This document shows, in pieces, positions 48,727 through 57,361 of a stretch of 64,000 nucleotides of DNA. The stretch is from Carbonactinospora thermoautotrophica. GTDB lineage: Bacteria; Actinomycetota; Actinomycetes; Streptomycetales; Carbonactinosporaceae. The stretch is taken from NCBI RefSeq assembly GCF_001543895.1, contig NZ_JYIJ01000016.1, positions 1 through 64,000 on the forward strand, given 5' to 3'. A program made the position numbers and the translations under genes. How positions within the stretch are numbered: the first letter of the stretch is position 1; the number at the start of each line of letters is the position of its first letter. The notes below the pieces were generated by a model. That model did not search any database, was not told the DNA's origin, and saw only the letters and a program-made list of their open reading frames with translations.

Positions 48727-48992
48727 GATGCTCGATTGCTCGTCCGCCCGCGCGCGGCTCGGCCTGGGCCTTCGCCCTCCGGCTCCAAGGACGCGCACGG
48801 GCGTCGCTCGCGGTGTTTGATGGCTCGCTCCGCCCGCACGCGGCCCTGCCTTCGCGGGCCTTCGCCCTCCGGCTCCAAGGACGCGCACGGGCGTCGCTCG
48901 CGGTGTTTGATGGCTCGCTCCGCCCGCACGCGGCCCTGCCTTCGCGGGCCTTCGCCCTCCGGCTCCAAGGACGCGCACGGGCGTCGCTCGCG
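48727..48992. repeat. Tandem 90-bp repeat between leuC and leuD (three units)
   Basis: TTCGCCCTCC recurs at 48771, 48861 and 48951, an exact 90-base period. The second and third full units are identical over their length; the first is partly diverged at its left end. Each unit carries GATGGCTCGCTCCGCCCGCA, GCGGGCCTTCGCCCTCCGGC and GCGCACGGGCGTCGCTCGCG. The unit is a multiple of three, so frames stay open across it on both strands, but no ribosome-binding site supports translation. Related single copies lie at 45631, 48018 and 52215. Confidence 0.95.
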
Positions 48993-50390
48993 TCACAGGT
49001 CGGCGGGAGAGGCGAGGTGGCCGGCGACAGCCGTGGCCGCGGCGACCGCCGGGGACACCAGGTGGGTCCGACCGCCCTTGCCCTGCCGGCCCTCGAAGTT
49101 GCGGTTGGACGTGGACGCGCTGCGCTCGCCGGGCTTGAGCTGGTCAGGGTTCATGCCCAGGCACATCGAGCAGCCGGCGTGCCGCCACTCCGCGCCCGCC
49201 TCGGTGAAGACCTTGTCCAGGCCCTCGGCCTCGGCCTGCAGACGCACCTTGACCGAGCCGGGGACGACCAGCATGCGCACGCCGTCGGCGACCTTACGGC
49301 CCTTCAGGACCTCGGCCGCGGCGCGCAGGTCCTCGATGCGGCCGTTGGTGCAGGAGCCCACGAACACGGTGTCGATCCTGATGTCGCGCAGCGGCGTGCC
49401 GGGCTTGAGGCCCATGTACTCCAGCGCCCGCTCGGCCGCGGCCCGCTCGACCGGGTCGGTGAACTCGGCCGGGTCCGGCACGCTCGCCGACAGCGGTGCG
49501 CCCTGGCCCGGGTTGGTGCCCCAGGTGACGAACGGCGACAGTTCCGCAGCCTCGATCACGACCTCCTTGTCGAAGGTCGCGTCGTCGTCGGTGCGCAGGG
49601 TCTTCCAGTACTTGACCGCGGCGTCCCAGTCCGCGCCCTGGGGGGCGTGCGGGCGGCCCTTGAGGTACGCGAAGGTGGTCTCGTCCGGGGCGATCATGCC
49701 GGCGCGGGCGCCCGCCTCGATCGACATGTTGCAGATGGTCATCCGCGCCTCCATGGACAGCGCGCGGACGGCCTCGCCGCGATACTCGATCACGTGGCCC
49801 TGGCCGCCGCCAGTGCCGATCTTCGCGATGATCGCGAGGATGAGGTCCTTGGCGGTCACGTCCTGGGGCAGCCGGCCGTTCACGGTGACGGCCATGGTCT
49901 TGAACGGCCGCAACGGCAGGGTCTGCGTGGCCAGCACGTGCTCGACCTCGCTGGTGCCGATGCCGAAGGCCAGTGCGCCGAACGCGCCGTGCGTGGAGGT
50001 GTGGCTGTCGCCGCAGACGATCGTCATGCCGGGCTGGGTCAGACCCAGCTGCGGGCCGATGACGTGGACGATGCCCTGGTTCTCATCCCCCAGCGGGTGC
50101 AGCCGGATGCCGAACTCCGCGCAGTTGCGCCGCAGCGTCTCGATCTGCGTGCGCGACACCGGGTCGGCGATCGGCTTGTCGATGTCGAGCGTGGGGGTGT
50201 TGTGGTCCTCGGTGGCGATGGTGAGATCCGGGCGGCGGACCTTGCGGCCGGCGAGCCGGAGTCCCTCGAACGCCTGCGGACTCGTCACCTCGTGAATGAG
50301 ATGGAGGTCGATGTACAGCAGGTCGGGCTCGCCTTCGACACGTCGCACGACGTGCGCGTCCCACACTTTCTCCGCAAGTGTGCGTCCCAT
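48993..50390 (-). CDS. leuC: 3-isopropylmalate dehydratase large subunit
   Basis: 465 residues. Aconitase-fold subunit holding a 4Fe-4S cluster: [15 protein letters not shown] gives one Cys and [14 protein letters not shown] the other two. [20 protein letters not shown] is conserved. Start [15 protein letters not shown], with GAGGAG eight bases upstream. Divergent from ndgR, whose operator lies between. Confidence 0.97.
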   Translation of the reverse strand: MGRTLAEKVWDAHVVRRVEGEPDLLYIDLHLIHEVTSPQAFEGLRLAGRKVRRPDLTIATEDHNTPTLDIDKPIADPVSRTQIETLRRNCAEFGIRLHPLGDENQGIVHVIGPQLGLTQPGMTIVCGDSHTSTHGAFGALAFGIGTSEVEHVLATQTLPLRPFKTMAVTVNGRLPQDVTAKDLILAIIAKIGTGGGQGHVIEYRGEAVRALSMEARMTICNMSIEAGARAGMIAPDETTFAYLKGRPHAPQGADWDAAVKYWKTLRTDDDATFDKEVVIEAAELSPFVTWGTNPGQGAPLSASVPDPAEFTDPVERAAAERALEYMGLKPGTPLRDIRIDTVFVGSCTNGRIEDLRAAAEVLKGRKVADGVRMLVVPGSVKVRLQAEAEGLDKVFTEAGAEWRHAGCSMCLGMNPDQLKPGERSASTSNRNFEGRQGKGGRTHLVSPAVAAATAVAGHLASPADL

Positions 50391-50463
50391 CGGATCTCCT
50401 CTGCCGCGTGCCGACGCTGGCACACGCTCCTAACCTTCTGCACGAGCTGCTCGCGATTGCCTC

Positions 50464-50490
50464 TTGCGTCTCGCCATCTGAGACAGGCAA
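50464..50490. promoter_or_regulatory. Putative NdgR operator and ndgR promoter
   Basis: GTCTC-7 nt-GAGAC (50468-50484) is flanked by TTGC on the left and GGCAA on the right, making a 27-base imperfect palindrome in the leuC-ndgR divergent region. This fits the NdgR/LtbR-type site known upstream of leuCD in actinomycetes. For ndgR, TTGCGT (50464-50469) and CAATAT (50488-50493) are 18 bases apart and would place the transcript start at or near the ATG (50500), a leaderless mRNA. Confidence 0.7.
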
Positions 50491-50499
50491 TATCAGAGC

Positions 50500-51222
50500 A
50501 TGGACAACTCCAACTCTAGCGGAGTCGGCGTACTCGACAAGGCGGCCAGCGTGTTGAACGCCCTAGAGGCAGGTCCCGCGACGCTGGCGACCCTGGTGCA
50601 GATGACCGGTCTCGCTCGACCGACCGCGCACCGGCTCGCCGTCGCTCTCGAGCACCACCGGCTGGTCGCCCGCGATATGCAGGGGCGGTTCATCTTGGGC
50701 CCACGGCTGGCCGAGCTTGCGGTCGCAGCGGGCGAGGACCGGTTGCTCGCCGCGGCCGGGCCGATCCTCACGCACCTGCGTGACGTCACCGGCGAGAGCG
50801 CGCAACTGTACCGCCGGCAGGGCGACATGCGCGTGTGCGTCGCGGCGGCCGAACGCCTGTCCGGCCTGCGGGACACCGTCCCGGTGGGCGCGACGCTGCC
50901 GATGAGCGCGGGCTCGGCCGCTCAGGTGCTGCTCGCCTGGGAGGAGCCCGAGCGGCTGCACCGTGGACTGCAGGGCGCCCGGTTCACCGCCACCACGCTC
51001 GCCGGCGTGCGGCGGCGAGGTTGGGCGCAGAGCGTGGCGGAGCGCGAGCCGGGCGTGGCCTCGGTGTCCGCCCCGGTGCGGGGTCCCGGCAACCGGGTCG
51101 TGGCCGCCGTCTCGGTGTCCGGCCCGATCGAGCGGCTCACCCGCCAGCCAGGCCGGCTCTTCGCGCCGGCGGTCGTCGAAGCGGCCCAACGGCTGACCGA
51201 GGCCGTCCGGCGCGCCGGCTGA
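50500..51222 (+). CDS. ndgR: IclR-family regulator NdgR
   Basis: 240 residues. N-terminal winged helix (VLDKAASVLNALEAGPATLA, TGLARPTAHRLAVALEHH) and a C-terminal IclR effector domain. IclR proteins divergent from leuCD in actinomycetes (NdgR in Streptomyces, LtbR in Corynebacterium) control leucine and other amino acid genes; context makes this assignment firm. No ribosome-binding site is visible before the ATG, in line with leaderless translation. Confidence 0.92.
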   Translation: MDNSNSSGVGVLDKAASVLNALEAGPATLATLVQMTGLARPTAHRLAVALEHHRLVARDMQGRFILGPRLAELAVAAGEDRLLAAAGPILTHLRDVTGESAQLYRRQGDMRVCVAAAERLSGLRDTVPVGATLPMSAGSAAQVLLAWEEPERLHRGLQGARFTATTLAGVRRRGWAQSVAEREPGVASVSAPVRGPGNRVVAAVSVSGPIERLTRQPGRLFAPAVVEAAQRLTEAVRRAG

Positions 51223-51578
51223 CGCCGGGCCCTCACGGTGGAACGAGCGGTCAACGGCGACCGTCTCTCCCCCTATACGCACCCGTGCCTGCTACGACCG
51301 CCTCCGAACTCGACGGCCGCGACGGGTCGCCGCATCCTGGTCTGCCCGTCGAACTCGACCGGGCCCGGGCGGACGCGTCCCGCCCGCAGGCGGGCCGCAG
51401 CGGCCTGCTCACCGAACCTGCCGGGCACACTCGGTACTCACCGCACCGTCCAGATCGCGCAGGGCCGGCGTTCCGCCCTACGCGTGATCGCTCGACTCGC
51501 TCACCGGGAGCGTCCCGGTGAGCATCACCGTACGGAACCGCCGGGAGGCGACCGCACGGCGTGCCGTGCCGGAAACGT
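51223..51578. other. Intergenic region after ndgR
   Basis: 356 bases without a gene I can support on either strand; open frames here lack ribosome-binding sites. It separates the plus-strand ndgR from the minus-strand tRNA cluster. Confidence 0.4.
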
Positions 51579-51606
51579 GAAGGCCCCCGCGAGCGCGGGG
51601 GCCTTC
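51579..51606 (-). terminator. Terminator of the tRNA cluster
   Basis: GAAGGCCCCCGC-GAGC-GCGGGGGCCTTC, a perfect 12-bp stem with a 4-base loop, five bases beyond the encoded CCA of the first tRNA-Glu. Confidence 0.85.
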
Positions 51607-51614
51607 GCTCCTGG

Positions 51615-51687
51615 TAGCCCCGACCGGATTCGAACCGGCGCTACCGCCTTGAGAGGGCGGCGTGCTAGACCGCTACACAACGGGGCC
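51615..51687 (-). tRNA. tRNA-Glu (CTC), CCA end encoded
   Basis: 73 bases. The minus strand folds as a cloverleaf: acceptor GGCCCCG with CGGGGCT, anticodon loop CCCTCTCAA (anticodon CTC, Glu), T-loop GGTTCGAATCC. The 3' CCA follows in the DNA (51614-51612). It differs from the second copy by one D-arm base. gltX, its synthetase gene, is 670 bases away. Confidence 0.95.
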
Positions 51688-51770
51688 TCGTGGTGTCGCC
51701 GCACCCCAGGATATCCAGGGCCGCGTATCCGACATGCGCCGCCTGGGTATGACCCGGGACCGGGCTACAC

Positions 51771-51802
51771 AGAGCCGGGCCCTCCGCGAAGGACCCGGCT
51801 CT
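51771..51802 (-). terminator. Hairpin between the two tRNA-Glu genes
   Basis: AGAGCCGGG pairs with CCCGGCTCT, continued by CCT/AGG after one mismatch, around a 6-base loop. It lies five bases after the second tRNA-Glu, so each tRNA-Glu seems to have its own terminator or processing hairpin. Confidence 0.7.
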
Positions 51803-51807
51803 CCCTG

Positions 51808-51880
51808 TAGCCCCGACCGGATTCGAACCGGCGCTACCGCCTTGAGAGGGCGGCGTGCTAGGCCGCTACACAACGGGGCC
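51808..51880 (-). tRNA. tRNA-Glu (CTC), CCA end not encoded
   Basis: 73 bases, identical to the other tRNA-Glu except in the D arm (CCTAGCAC instead of TCTAGCAC). Anticodon CTC. After the discriminator A the DNA reads CAG, so CCA has to be added enzymatically. Confidence 0.95.
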
Positions 51881-51900
51881 AGAGCGGTGAAGAACCGCAG

Positions 51901-51972
51901 CTGGGGTACTAGGACTCGAACCTAGACTAACGGAGCCAGAATCCGTCGGGCTGCCAATTACCCCATACCCCA
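51901..51972 (-). tRNA. tRNA-Gln (CTG)
   Basis: 72 bases. Acceptor TGGGGTA pairs with TACCCCA, discriminator G; anticodon loop GATTCTGGC gives CTG (Gln); T-loop GGTTCGAGTCC. CCA not encoded. It is the first tRNA of the minus-strand Gln-Glu-Glu series. Confidence 0.95.
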
Positions 51973-52214
51973 TCGCCTCTGCCCGGCTTCGCGGGCGGCG
52001 ACGGGGAGTAAGGATAGCCGAGCCCGGACACCATCTCCAAAACAGCTGCCGCTCCAGCCCGCTCAGGGTGCAGTTTTCGCAGGCCACACGGTCTTTCCGA
52101 ACTTCTCGAGCAGCCCGGGCGGCGCGAGCCCGCCCCACCGGTACACAGCACCCGGGCAGGCCGCCCCGCCCTGGTCGGCCTTCACCCCCACCCAACAGAC
52201 TGCGCGGGCGCCGC

Positions 52215-52302
52215 CCGCGGTGTTCGACCGCTCGCTCCACCGCCCGCGGCAACGCCACTCGCGGGCCTCCGCCCCCGGGCACGCGCAAGCGACGCTCGCG
52301 GT
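52215..52302. repeat. Dispersed intergenic repeat, copy D
   Basis: GTGTTCGACCGCTCGCTCCA, CGCGGGCCTCCGCCC and GCGACGCTCGCGGTT follow the order of the tandem 90-base units, with a shortened middle. It lies between the gltX terminator and tRNA-Gln; the rest of 51973-52323 holds no gene. Confidence 0.65.
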
Positions 52303-52323
52303 TCCCCTCCCGTGGCAGAAAAG

Positions 52324-52355
52324 CCAGCGGGTGAGCCCGAAAGCTCACCCGCTGG
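52324..52355 (-). terminator. Terminator of gltX
   Basis: CCAGCGGGTGAGC-6 nt-GCTCACCCGCTGG, a 13-bp perfect stem starting three bases after the gltX stop. On the minus strand it is followed by CTTTTCT, a short U tract. Confidence 0.9.
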
Positions 52356-52357
52356 TC

Positions 52358-53869
52358 TCACCCGTCTATGGAGTCCAGCGCCCGCCGAATCCGGCCCAGC
52401 GTACGGTCCCGGCCCAGCAGTTCCAGCGACTCGAACAGCGGCGGCGACACCCGCCGGCCGGTAACGGCCACCCGGACCGGGGTGAAGGCGTGCTTGGGCT
52501 TCAGCCCCAGCCCCTCGACCAGCGCCTCCCGCAGGACGCCCTCGATGGCGTCCTTGGTCCAGGCGTCCAACCCGGTGAGGGCCTTGTGGGCCGCCTCCAA
52601 CGCGGGCCGGGCGTCCGGGGTGAGCACCTTGGCCGCGTCCTGCTCGTCGACGGCGAACCGGTCCTCGTCGAGGAACAGGAAGCCGAGCATGCCCACCGCG
52701 TCGGACAACACCACCATCCGCTCCTGCACCAGGGGCACGGCGGCGATCAGGGTCTTCTCCTGCTCGGGCGTGATCTCCTTGCCGAGCACGCCGGCGCCCT
52801 GCAGGTACGGGACGATGCGACGGGCCAGGTCCTCGGTGTCGAGCTGGCGCAGCCGGGCCGCGTTGATCGCCTCGCACTTCTTCATGTCGAAACGCGCCGG
52901 GTTGGGGTTCACGCGGGAGATGTCGAACTTCTCGACCATCTCCGCCAGCGTGAACAGCTCCCGGTCGTCCCCGATCGACCAGCCCAGCAGGGCGAGGTAG
53001 TTGAGCAGGCCCTCGGGCAGGAAGCCGCGCTCCCGGTACAGGTTCAGCGACGACTCCGGGTCCCGCTTGGACAGCTTCCGGTTGCCCTCGCCCATCACGT
53101 ACGGCAGGTGGCCGAACTCCGGCAGCGTGCCGTCGCTGACCCCGATCGCGGCCAGCGCCTCGTACAGCGCGATCTGCCGCGGCGTGGAGGACAGCAGGTC
53201 CTCGCCGCGCAGCACGTGGGTGATCCGCATGAGCGCGTCGTCGACCGGGTTGACCAGCGTGTACAGCGGGTGGCCGTTGGCCCGCACGAGCACGTAGTCC
53301 GGCACGTGCTCGGCCTCGAAGGTCACCTCGCCGCGGACCAGGTCGGTGAAGGTGATCGTCCGGTCCGGCATCCGGAACCGCACGACCGGCTCGCGGCCCT
53401 CGGCCCGGTACCGGGCGACCTGCTCATCCGTGAGCTCCCGGCAGTGCCCGTCGTATCCAGGCGGGCGGCCCTCGGCGCGCGCCCGCTCGCGGCGCTCCTC
53501 CAGCTCCTCCGGCGTGCAGTAGCAGTGGTACGCATAGCCGCCCTCGAGCAGCTTGCGGGAGACCTCGGCGTAGATCTCCATCCGCTGCGACTGCCGGTAC
53601 GGGCCGTACGGGCCACCCACCTCGGGGCCCTCGTCCCAGTCCAGGCCGAGCCAGCGCATGGCGTCGAGCAACGCCTGGTAGGACTCCTCCGAGTCACGGG
53701 CGGCGTCGGTGTCCTCGATCCGGAACACGAACACGCCGCCGTGGTGGCGCGCGAACGCCCAGTTGAACAGGGCCGTACGGATGATGCCCACGTGCGGGTT
53801 GCCGGTCGGGGACGGGCAGAACCGCACGCGGACCCGGCGGGAAACATCAGCGGAAGCCGCGTCAGTCAC
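52358..53869 (-). CDS. gltX: Glutamyl-tRNA synthetase
   Basis: 503 residues. Class I synthetase that charges tRNA-Glu (and tRNA-Gln for the amidotransferase route used by actinobacteria, which usually lack GlnRS). [19 protein letters not shown] holds the HIGH-like motif, and GNRKLSKRD (265-269) is the KMSKS motif. Its start overlaps the stop of the fumarylacetoacetase-family gene by eight bases. Close to two tRNA-Glu genes and one tRNA-Gln. Confidence 0.96.
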   Translation of the reverse strand: MTDAASADVSRRVRVRFCPSPTGNPHVGIIRTALFNWAFARHHGGVFVFRIEDTDAARDSEESYQALLDAMRWLGLDWDEGPEVGGPYGPYRQSQRMEIYAEVSRKLLEGGYAYHCYCTPEELEERRERARAEGRPPGYDGHCRELTDEQVARYRAEGREPVVRFRMPDRTITFTDLVRGEVTFEAEHVPDYVLVRANGHPLYTLVNPVDDALMRITHVLRGEDLLSSTPRQIALYEALAAIGVSDGTLPEFGHLPYVMGEGNRKLSKRDPESSLNLYRERGFLPEGLLNYLALLGWSIGDDRELFTLAEMVEKFDISRVNPNPARFDMKKCEAINAARLRQLDTEDLARRIVPYLQGAGVLGKEITPEQEKTLIAAVPLVQERMVVLSDAVGMLGFLFLDEDRFAVDEQDAAKVLTPDARPALEAAHKALTGLDAWTKDAIEGVLREALVEGLGLKPKHAFTPVRVAVTGRRVSPPLFESLELLGRDRTLGRIRRALDSIDG

Positions 53870-54641
53870 GGGAAACCACTCGATTCGACAGAGTTCCGAT
53901 GCCTTCGATCGTCACGGCGACCTCGTCGCCCGCCCGCATAGGGCCGACCCCGGCGGGGGTGCCGGTCAGGATCACGTCGCCGGGCAGCAGCGTCATGACC
54001 TCGCTCACGTACGAGACCAGGGTCGCCACGTCGAACACCATCTGCTTGGTCGAGCCGGACTGCTTGACCTCGCCGTTGAGCGTGGTGGTGATGGCGAGGT
54101 CGGCCGGGTCGAGGTCGGTCTCGATCCACGGGCCCAGCGGGCAGAAGGTGTCGAAGCCCTTGGCCCGCCACCACTGCCCGTCCCGGCGCTGCAGGTCCCG
54201 CGCGGTCACGTCGTTGGCGCAGGTGTAGCCGAAGATCACCTCGGCCACCCGCTCCCGGGGCACCTCGCGGCACACGCGCTTGATCACGAGCGCCAGCTCG
54301 CCCTCGAACTGCAGGTCCTGGGTCTGCCGGGGGTACACGATCTCGGCGCCGGGCCCGATCACCGACGTGTTCGGTTTGAGGAACACCAGCGGCTCGGGGG
54401 GCACCTCACTGCCCATCTCGGCGGCGTGGTCGGCGTAGTTGCGGCCGATCGCGAGGACCTTGCTGCGCGGGATCACCGGCGCCAGCAGCTTGACCTCGGC
54501 GAGCCGGTGCCGCTCACCGGTGAACTGCAGCGCGGTGTACAACGGATCCCCGTGGACGACCGCGATCTCCTCCTCCCCGGGCGGTCCTTCGACCACGCCG
54601 TACCGGAGGGTGTCGTCCTTGCTGAACCTGGCTATGCGCAC
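53862..54641 (-). CDS. Fumarylacetoacetate hydrolase family protein
   Basis: 259 residues. [38 protein letters not shown] and [14 protein letters not shown] are the FAH-family metal and catalytic regions; Glu and Asp ligands are in FEGELA and the following segments. Members cleave or decarboxylate 2-keto acid substrates (for example in aromatic degradation or oxaloacetate decarboxylation); the substrate is unknown. GTG at 54641 ([10 protein letters not shown]) chosen by family start. Overlaps gltX, so they share a transcript. Confidence 0.88.
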   Translation of the reverse strand: MRIARFSKDDTLRYGVVEGPPGEEEIAVVHGDPLYTALQFTGERHRLAEVKLLAPVIPRSKVLAIGRNYADHAAEMGSEVPPEPLVFLKPNTSVIGPGAEIVYPRQTQDLQFEGELALVIKRVCREVPRERVAEVIFGYTCANDVTARDLQRRDGQWWRAKGFDTFCPLGPWIETDLDPADLAITTTLNGEVKQSGSTKQMVFDVATLVSYVSEVMTLLPGDVILTGTPAGVGPMRAGDEVAVTIEGIGTLSNRVVSRD

Positions 54642-54810
54642 GATTGACGGAAGCCTCGTGGAGACGGATGAGTTCACTCCCCAATCTACCGGGCGTCCTG
54701 GTCCGGTCCTGGAGCCGCGCGGCCGGCAGCGTCCCCGTCGTCCGTCCCTCACCGTCGCGGCACCGCCCCCGGCGTCTTGCGGCCTTCGGTGATCCCCCAC
54801 CGGTCGCCGG

Positions 54811-55119
54811 TCAGCCGACCAGCCGGGTCACCGAGACGCCGAGGGCGACGCGGCGGGCAGGCCGACCGCCGCGAGGTACGCGAGCGCGGGTGTCGCGCAG
54901 CACGCACTTGCCGCGCTCCCGGCCCGCCCGCCGGCCCCGGGCGTACCCGGCGAAACCGATCGCGGCGAACGCCAGAGCGGGCCGAGCAGCCAGCCGAGGA
55001 TGCCGCGGGTCCCGTAACTGCCACGTCTCGCCCAGGCCGGGGTTGTCGGCCGGGTCCAGGTGCCGCGACCAGCCCGACAGCCGTGCGCAGGCCGCGCCCC
55101 CGGGGAGCGGCGTGGTCAT
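54811..55119 (-). CDS. Small hypothetical protein coupled to cimA
   Basis: 102 residues. The ATG overlaps the cimA stop (ATGA), and codons end in G/C through most of the gene. A short hydrophobic stretch (LAARPALAFAAIGFAGYARG, about 48-67) could be a membrane segment; the end is Arg-rich. In a different frame the region after GKCVLRD would read ALAYLAAVGLPAASPS and then stop, so a frameshift near the end is possible. Family not recognised. Confidence 0.5.
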   Translation of the reverse strand: MTTPLPGGAACARLSGWSRHLDPADNPGLGETWQLRDPRHPRLAARPALAFAAIGFAGYARGRRAGRERGKCVLRDTRARVPRGGRPARRVALGVSVTRLVG

Positions 55120-56711
55120 CGCGCCCCATGCCCCTGACGCAGCAGGCCGTACGTGACGGCGTCCTCCAGAGCCTGCCAGGAGGCGGCGATGACGTTCTCG
55201 TCCACGCCGACCGTCGACCACTCGGTCTCCCCGTCGGTGGTCTCCATGAGGATCCGGATGACCGCGCCAGTGCCGTGCGAGCCCTCCAGAATGCGGACCT
55301 TGTAGTCGACCAGCTCCAGCTGCGCCAGGTCCGGGTACATCCGCTCCAGCGCGAGCCGCAGGGCGCAGTCCAGCGCGTTGACCGGGCCGTTGCCCTCGGC
55401 GGTGGCGACGATCCGCTCGCCCTTGGCGTGCAGCTTGACGGTGGCCTCGCTGACCGGCTCGCCGGAATCCCCCCGCTGCTCGACGATGACCCGCCAGGAC
55501 TCCAGCTCGAAGAACCGCGGCCGGGAGCCGTCCAGCTCCTCGCGGAGGAGCAGCTCGAAGGAGGCGTCGGCGGCCTCGAACGTGAAGCCACGCGCCTCCA
55601 GGTCCTTCACCCGCTCGACGATCCTGCCCAGGGTCTGCTTCTCGCCGGACAGGTCGAACCCCAGCTCCTTGCCCTTCAGCTCGACCGAGGCGCGGCCGGC
55701 CATGCCGGAGACCAGCACGCGCATGTCGTTGCCGACCAGGGCCGGGTCGACGTGCTGGTACAGGTCGGGGTCCACCTTAATGGCGGAGGCGTGCAGGCCG
55801 GCCTTGTGGGCGAAGGCCGAGGTGCCGACGTACGGCTGGTGGGTGGCCGGGGTCAGGTTGGCGATCTCGGCGATCGCGTGGGCGATCCGGGTCGCCTGCT
55901 CCAGGCACCCGGGCGGCACGACCTGCAGGCCCATCTTGAGCTGCAGGTTGCCGACGACCGAGAACAGGTTGGCGTTGCCGACCCGCTCGCCGTACCCGTT
56001 GGCGGTGCACTGCACGTGGGTGGCGCCGCTACGGACCGCCGCGATGGTGTTGGCGACCGCGCAGCCGGTGTCGTCCTGGGCGTGGATGCCGAGCCGCACC
56101 CCGGTCGCGGCCAGCACCTCGGCGACGATCTCCTCCACCTGGAACGGCAGCATGCCGCCGTTGGTGTCGCACAGCACGACCACGTCCGCCCCGGCCTCGG
56201 CGGCGGTCTCGACGACGCGGGTCGCGTACGCCGGGTCGTACCGGTACCCGTCGAAGAAGTGCTCACAGTCCAGGAACACCCGCCGTCCCTCGGCGCACAG
56301 GTGGCTGACGGTGTCCCGGATCATCTCCAGGTTCTCCTCCGCGGTGGTGCGCAACGCCCGCTCCACGTGCCGGATGTCGGACTTGGCGACCAGGCAGACG
56401 GCCGGGGCCTCGGCGTCGCGGAGCGCTGCGACCAGCGGATCGTCGGCCGCCCTGCCGCCGGCGCGGCGGGTGGAGCCGAACGCGACGAGCTGCGCGTGCT
56501 TCAGCTCCAGCTCGGTGCGGGCGCGCCGGAAGAACTCGGTGTCCTTGGGGTTGGCCCCCGGCCAGCCCCCCTCGATGAACCCGACCCCGAAGTCGTCCAG
56601 GTGCCGCGCGATCGCGAGCTTGTCGGCCACGGAGAGGTTGATGCCCTCGCGCTGCGCGCCGTCGCGGAGGGTGGTGTCGAAGACGTGGAAGCTGTCGTCG
56701 AGAGGTGCCAT
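55116..56711 (-). CDS. cimA: (R)-citramalate synthase
   Basis: 531 residues. Condenses pyruvate and acetyl-CoA to citramalate, a threonine-independent route to 2-ketobutyrate and isoleucine. HVFDTTLRDGAQREGINLSV is the HMGL-like active site; HAQDDTGCAVANTIAAV has the metal-binding His residues; the C-terminal LeuA allosteric domain (about 400-515) allows feedback control by isoleucine. Length and DGAQREG rather than DGEQ indicate CimA (TIGR00977 type), not LeuA. Start MAPLDDSFHVFD with GAGGAG eight bases upstream. Preceded by a terminator and leader peptide. Confidence 0.92.
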   Translation of the reverse strand: MAPLDDSFHVFDTTLRDGAQREGINLSVADKLAIARHLDDFGVGFIEGGWPGANPKDTEFFRRARTELELKHAQLVAFGSTRRAGGRAADDPLVAALRDAEAPAVCLVAKSDIRHVERALRTTAEENLEMIRDTVSHLCAEGRRVFLDCEHFFDGYRYDPAYATRVVETAAEAGADVVVLCDTNGGMLPFQVEEIVAEVLAATGVRLGIHAQDDTGCAVANTIAAVRSGATHVQCTANGYGERVGNANLFSVVGNLQLKMGLQVVPPGCLEQATRIAHAIAEIANLTPATHQPYVGTSAFAHKAGLHASAIKVDPDLYQHVDPALVGNDMRVLVSGMAGRASVELKGKELGFDLSGEKQTLGRIVERVKDLEARGFTFEAADASFELLLREELDGSRPRFFELESWRVIVEQRGDSGEPVSEATVKLHAKGERIVATAEGNGPVNALDCALRLALERMYPDLAQLELVDYKVRILEGSHGTGAVIRILMETTDGETEWSTVGVDENVIAASWQALEDAVTYGLLRQGHGAR

Positions 56712-56739
56712 CTCCTGGTCTCCTCGGGGGTCTGCTGAC

Positions 56740-56771
56740 AAACAAAAAACCTCTCGCGGGGTGCGAGAGGT
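56740..56771 (-). terminator. Attenuator-type terminator in the cimA leader
   Basis: On the minus strand ACCTCTCGC-5 nt-GCGAGAGGT is followed by TTTTTTGTTTG, a textbook intrinsic terminator, ending 29 bases before the cimA start codon. Upstream of it, GCGCGTCGAC and GTCGACGCGC (56816-56807 and 56783-56774) form a second perfect 10-bp stem. A strong terminator placed between promoter and gene suggests that cimA expression is set by antitermination. Confidence 0.85.
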
Positions 56772-56795
56772 CTGCGCGTCGACGGTGAGGATGGT

Positions 56796-56849
56796 TCAAC
56801 CTCGGTGTCGACGCGCCCGGCTGATAATCAGGCCGAGCTGGTGCTGCAC
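56796..56849 (-). CDS. Putative cimA leader peptide
   Basis: A 17-codon frame from GTG to TGA, encoding (M)QHQLGLIISRARRHRG. It has Leu, Gly, Leu, Ile, Ile in a row (residues 5-9) and ends inside the first leader hairpin. Ribosome stalling at Leu/Ile codons would change folding of the leader. TATTTT on the minus strand near 56911 is a possible -10 element for this transcript. A clear ribosome-binding site is not seen, so the peptide is inferred from codon content and position. Confidence 0.5.
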   Translation of the reverse strand: MQHQLGLIISRARRHRG

Positions 56850-57361
56850 GAGGCCAGTCTGCCATGCCTGCCCCCGGCACGGGCTCGGCGTCTCACATGG
56901 TGGGCAAAAATACCCCGTACGACGGACGCTCGGCGAATCGGGTGACCCGCGCACCCCCGCCCCTCCCGGGGCCGTGTGACGGCGCTTGGCCGAACGGCTT
57001 CCGGGTGGCCAGGCGGCGGTTCACGACCGCCGCGCCGGTCGACCCCGCCCCCTGCCGCGCTCAGCCGGCCGAGAGATGGCGGGTAGGCCTCTCCGCGGGA
57101 AGACGACTCGCGGCAGGCGCGCAGCTCGGGCATGGCGCCCACCCTGGACGTCGGCCCGGGGCACGCGTACCACCCGGTCGCCTGGCGCACCCCGGTGCCC
57201 GGCCCGTCCAGCATGCACCCGGCAGCGCCCGGTACGGGAGCGCCCGCCACCGTTGGGTGGGCCGCTCCGTCGCCGGCACGCACCCGGCCTCGGCGAGCCG
57301 CACGGCGCTCGTGAGACCGGGTGCCCCGGCTCGATGGCGTCGCGCCCGTGAGCGCCTCCGG
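56850..57361. other. Gap between ilvE and the cimA leader
   Basis: No convincing gene. The left part must contain the cimA promoter: the minus strand has TATTTTTG near 56911-56904 in otherwise GC-rich DNA. Open frames such as the one with ATGWYACPGP at about 57190 have no site and do not match a family I know. Confidence 0.4.

Noticed and set aside
48713-48992. Repeat-containing open frames across the leuC-leuD spacer on both strands
   Set aside because: They stay open only because the repeat unit is a multiple of three and GC-rich; no ribosome-binding site and no family match.
48727-48992. CRISPR array
   Set aside because: Units are contiguous 90-base tandem copies with no unique spacers, and no cas genes lie nearby.
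56711-56911. T-box riboswitch upstream of cimA
   Set aside because: I see no specifier loop or conserved T-box sequence (TGGN pairing with a tRNA end); the leader is better explained by a peptide and terminator.
57061-57361. A coding gene in the ilvE-cimA gap
   Set aside because: Frames on the minus strand shift between Arg/Pro-rich and mixed composition with no start site and no recognisable domain.
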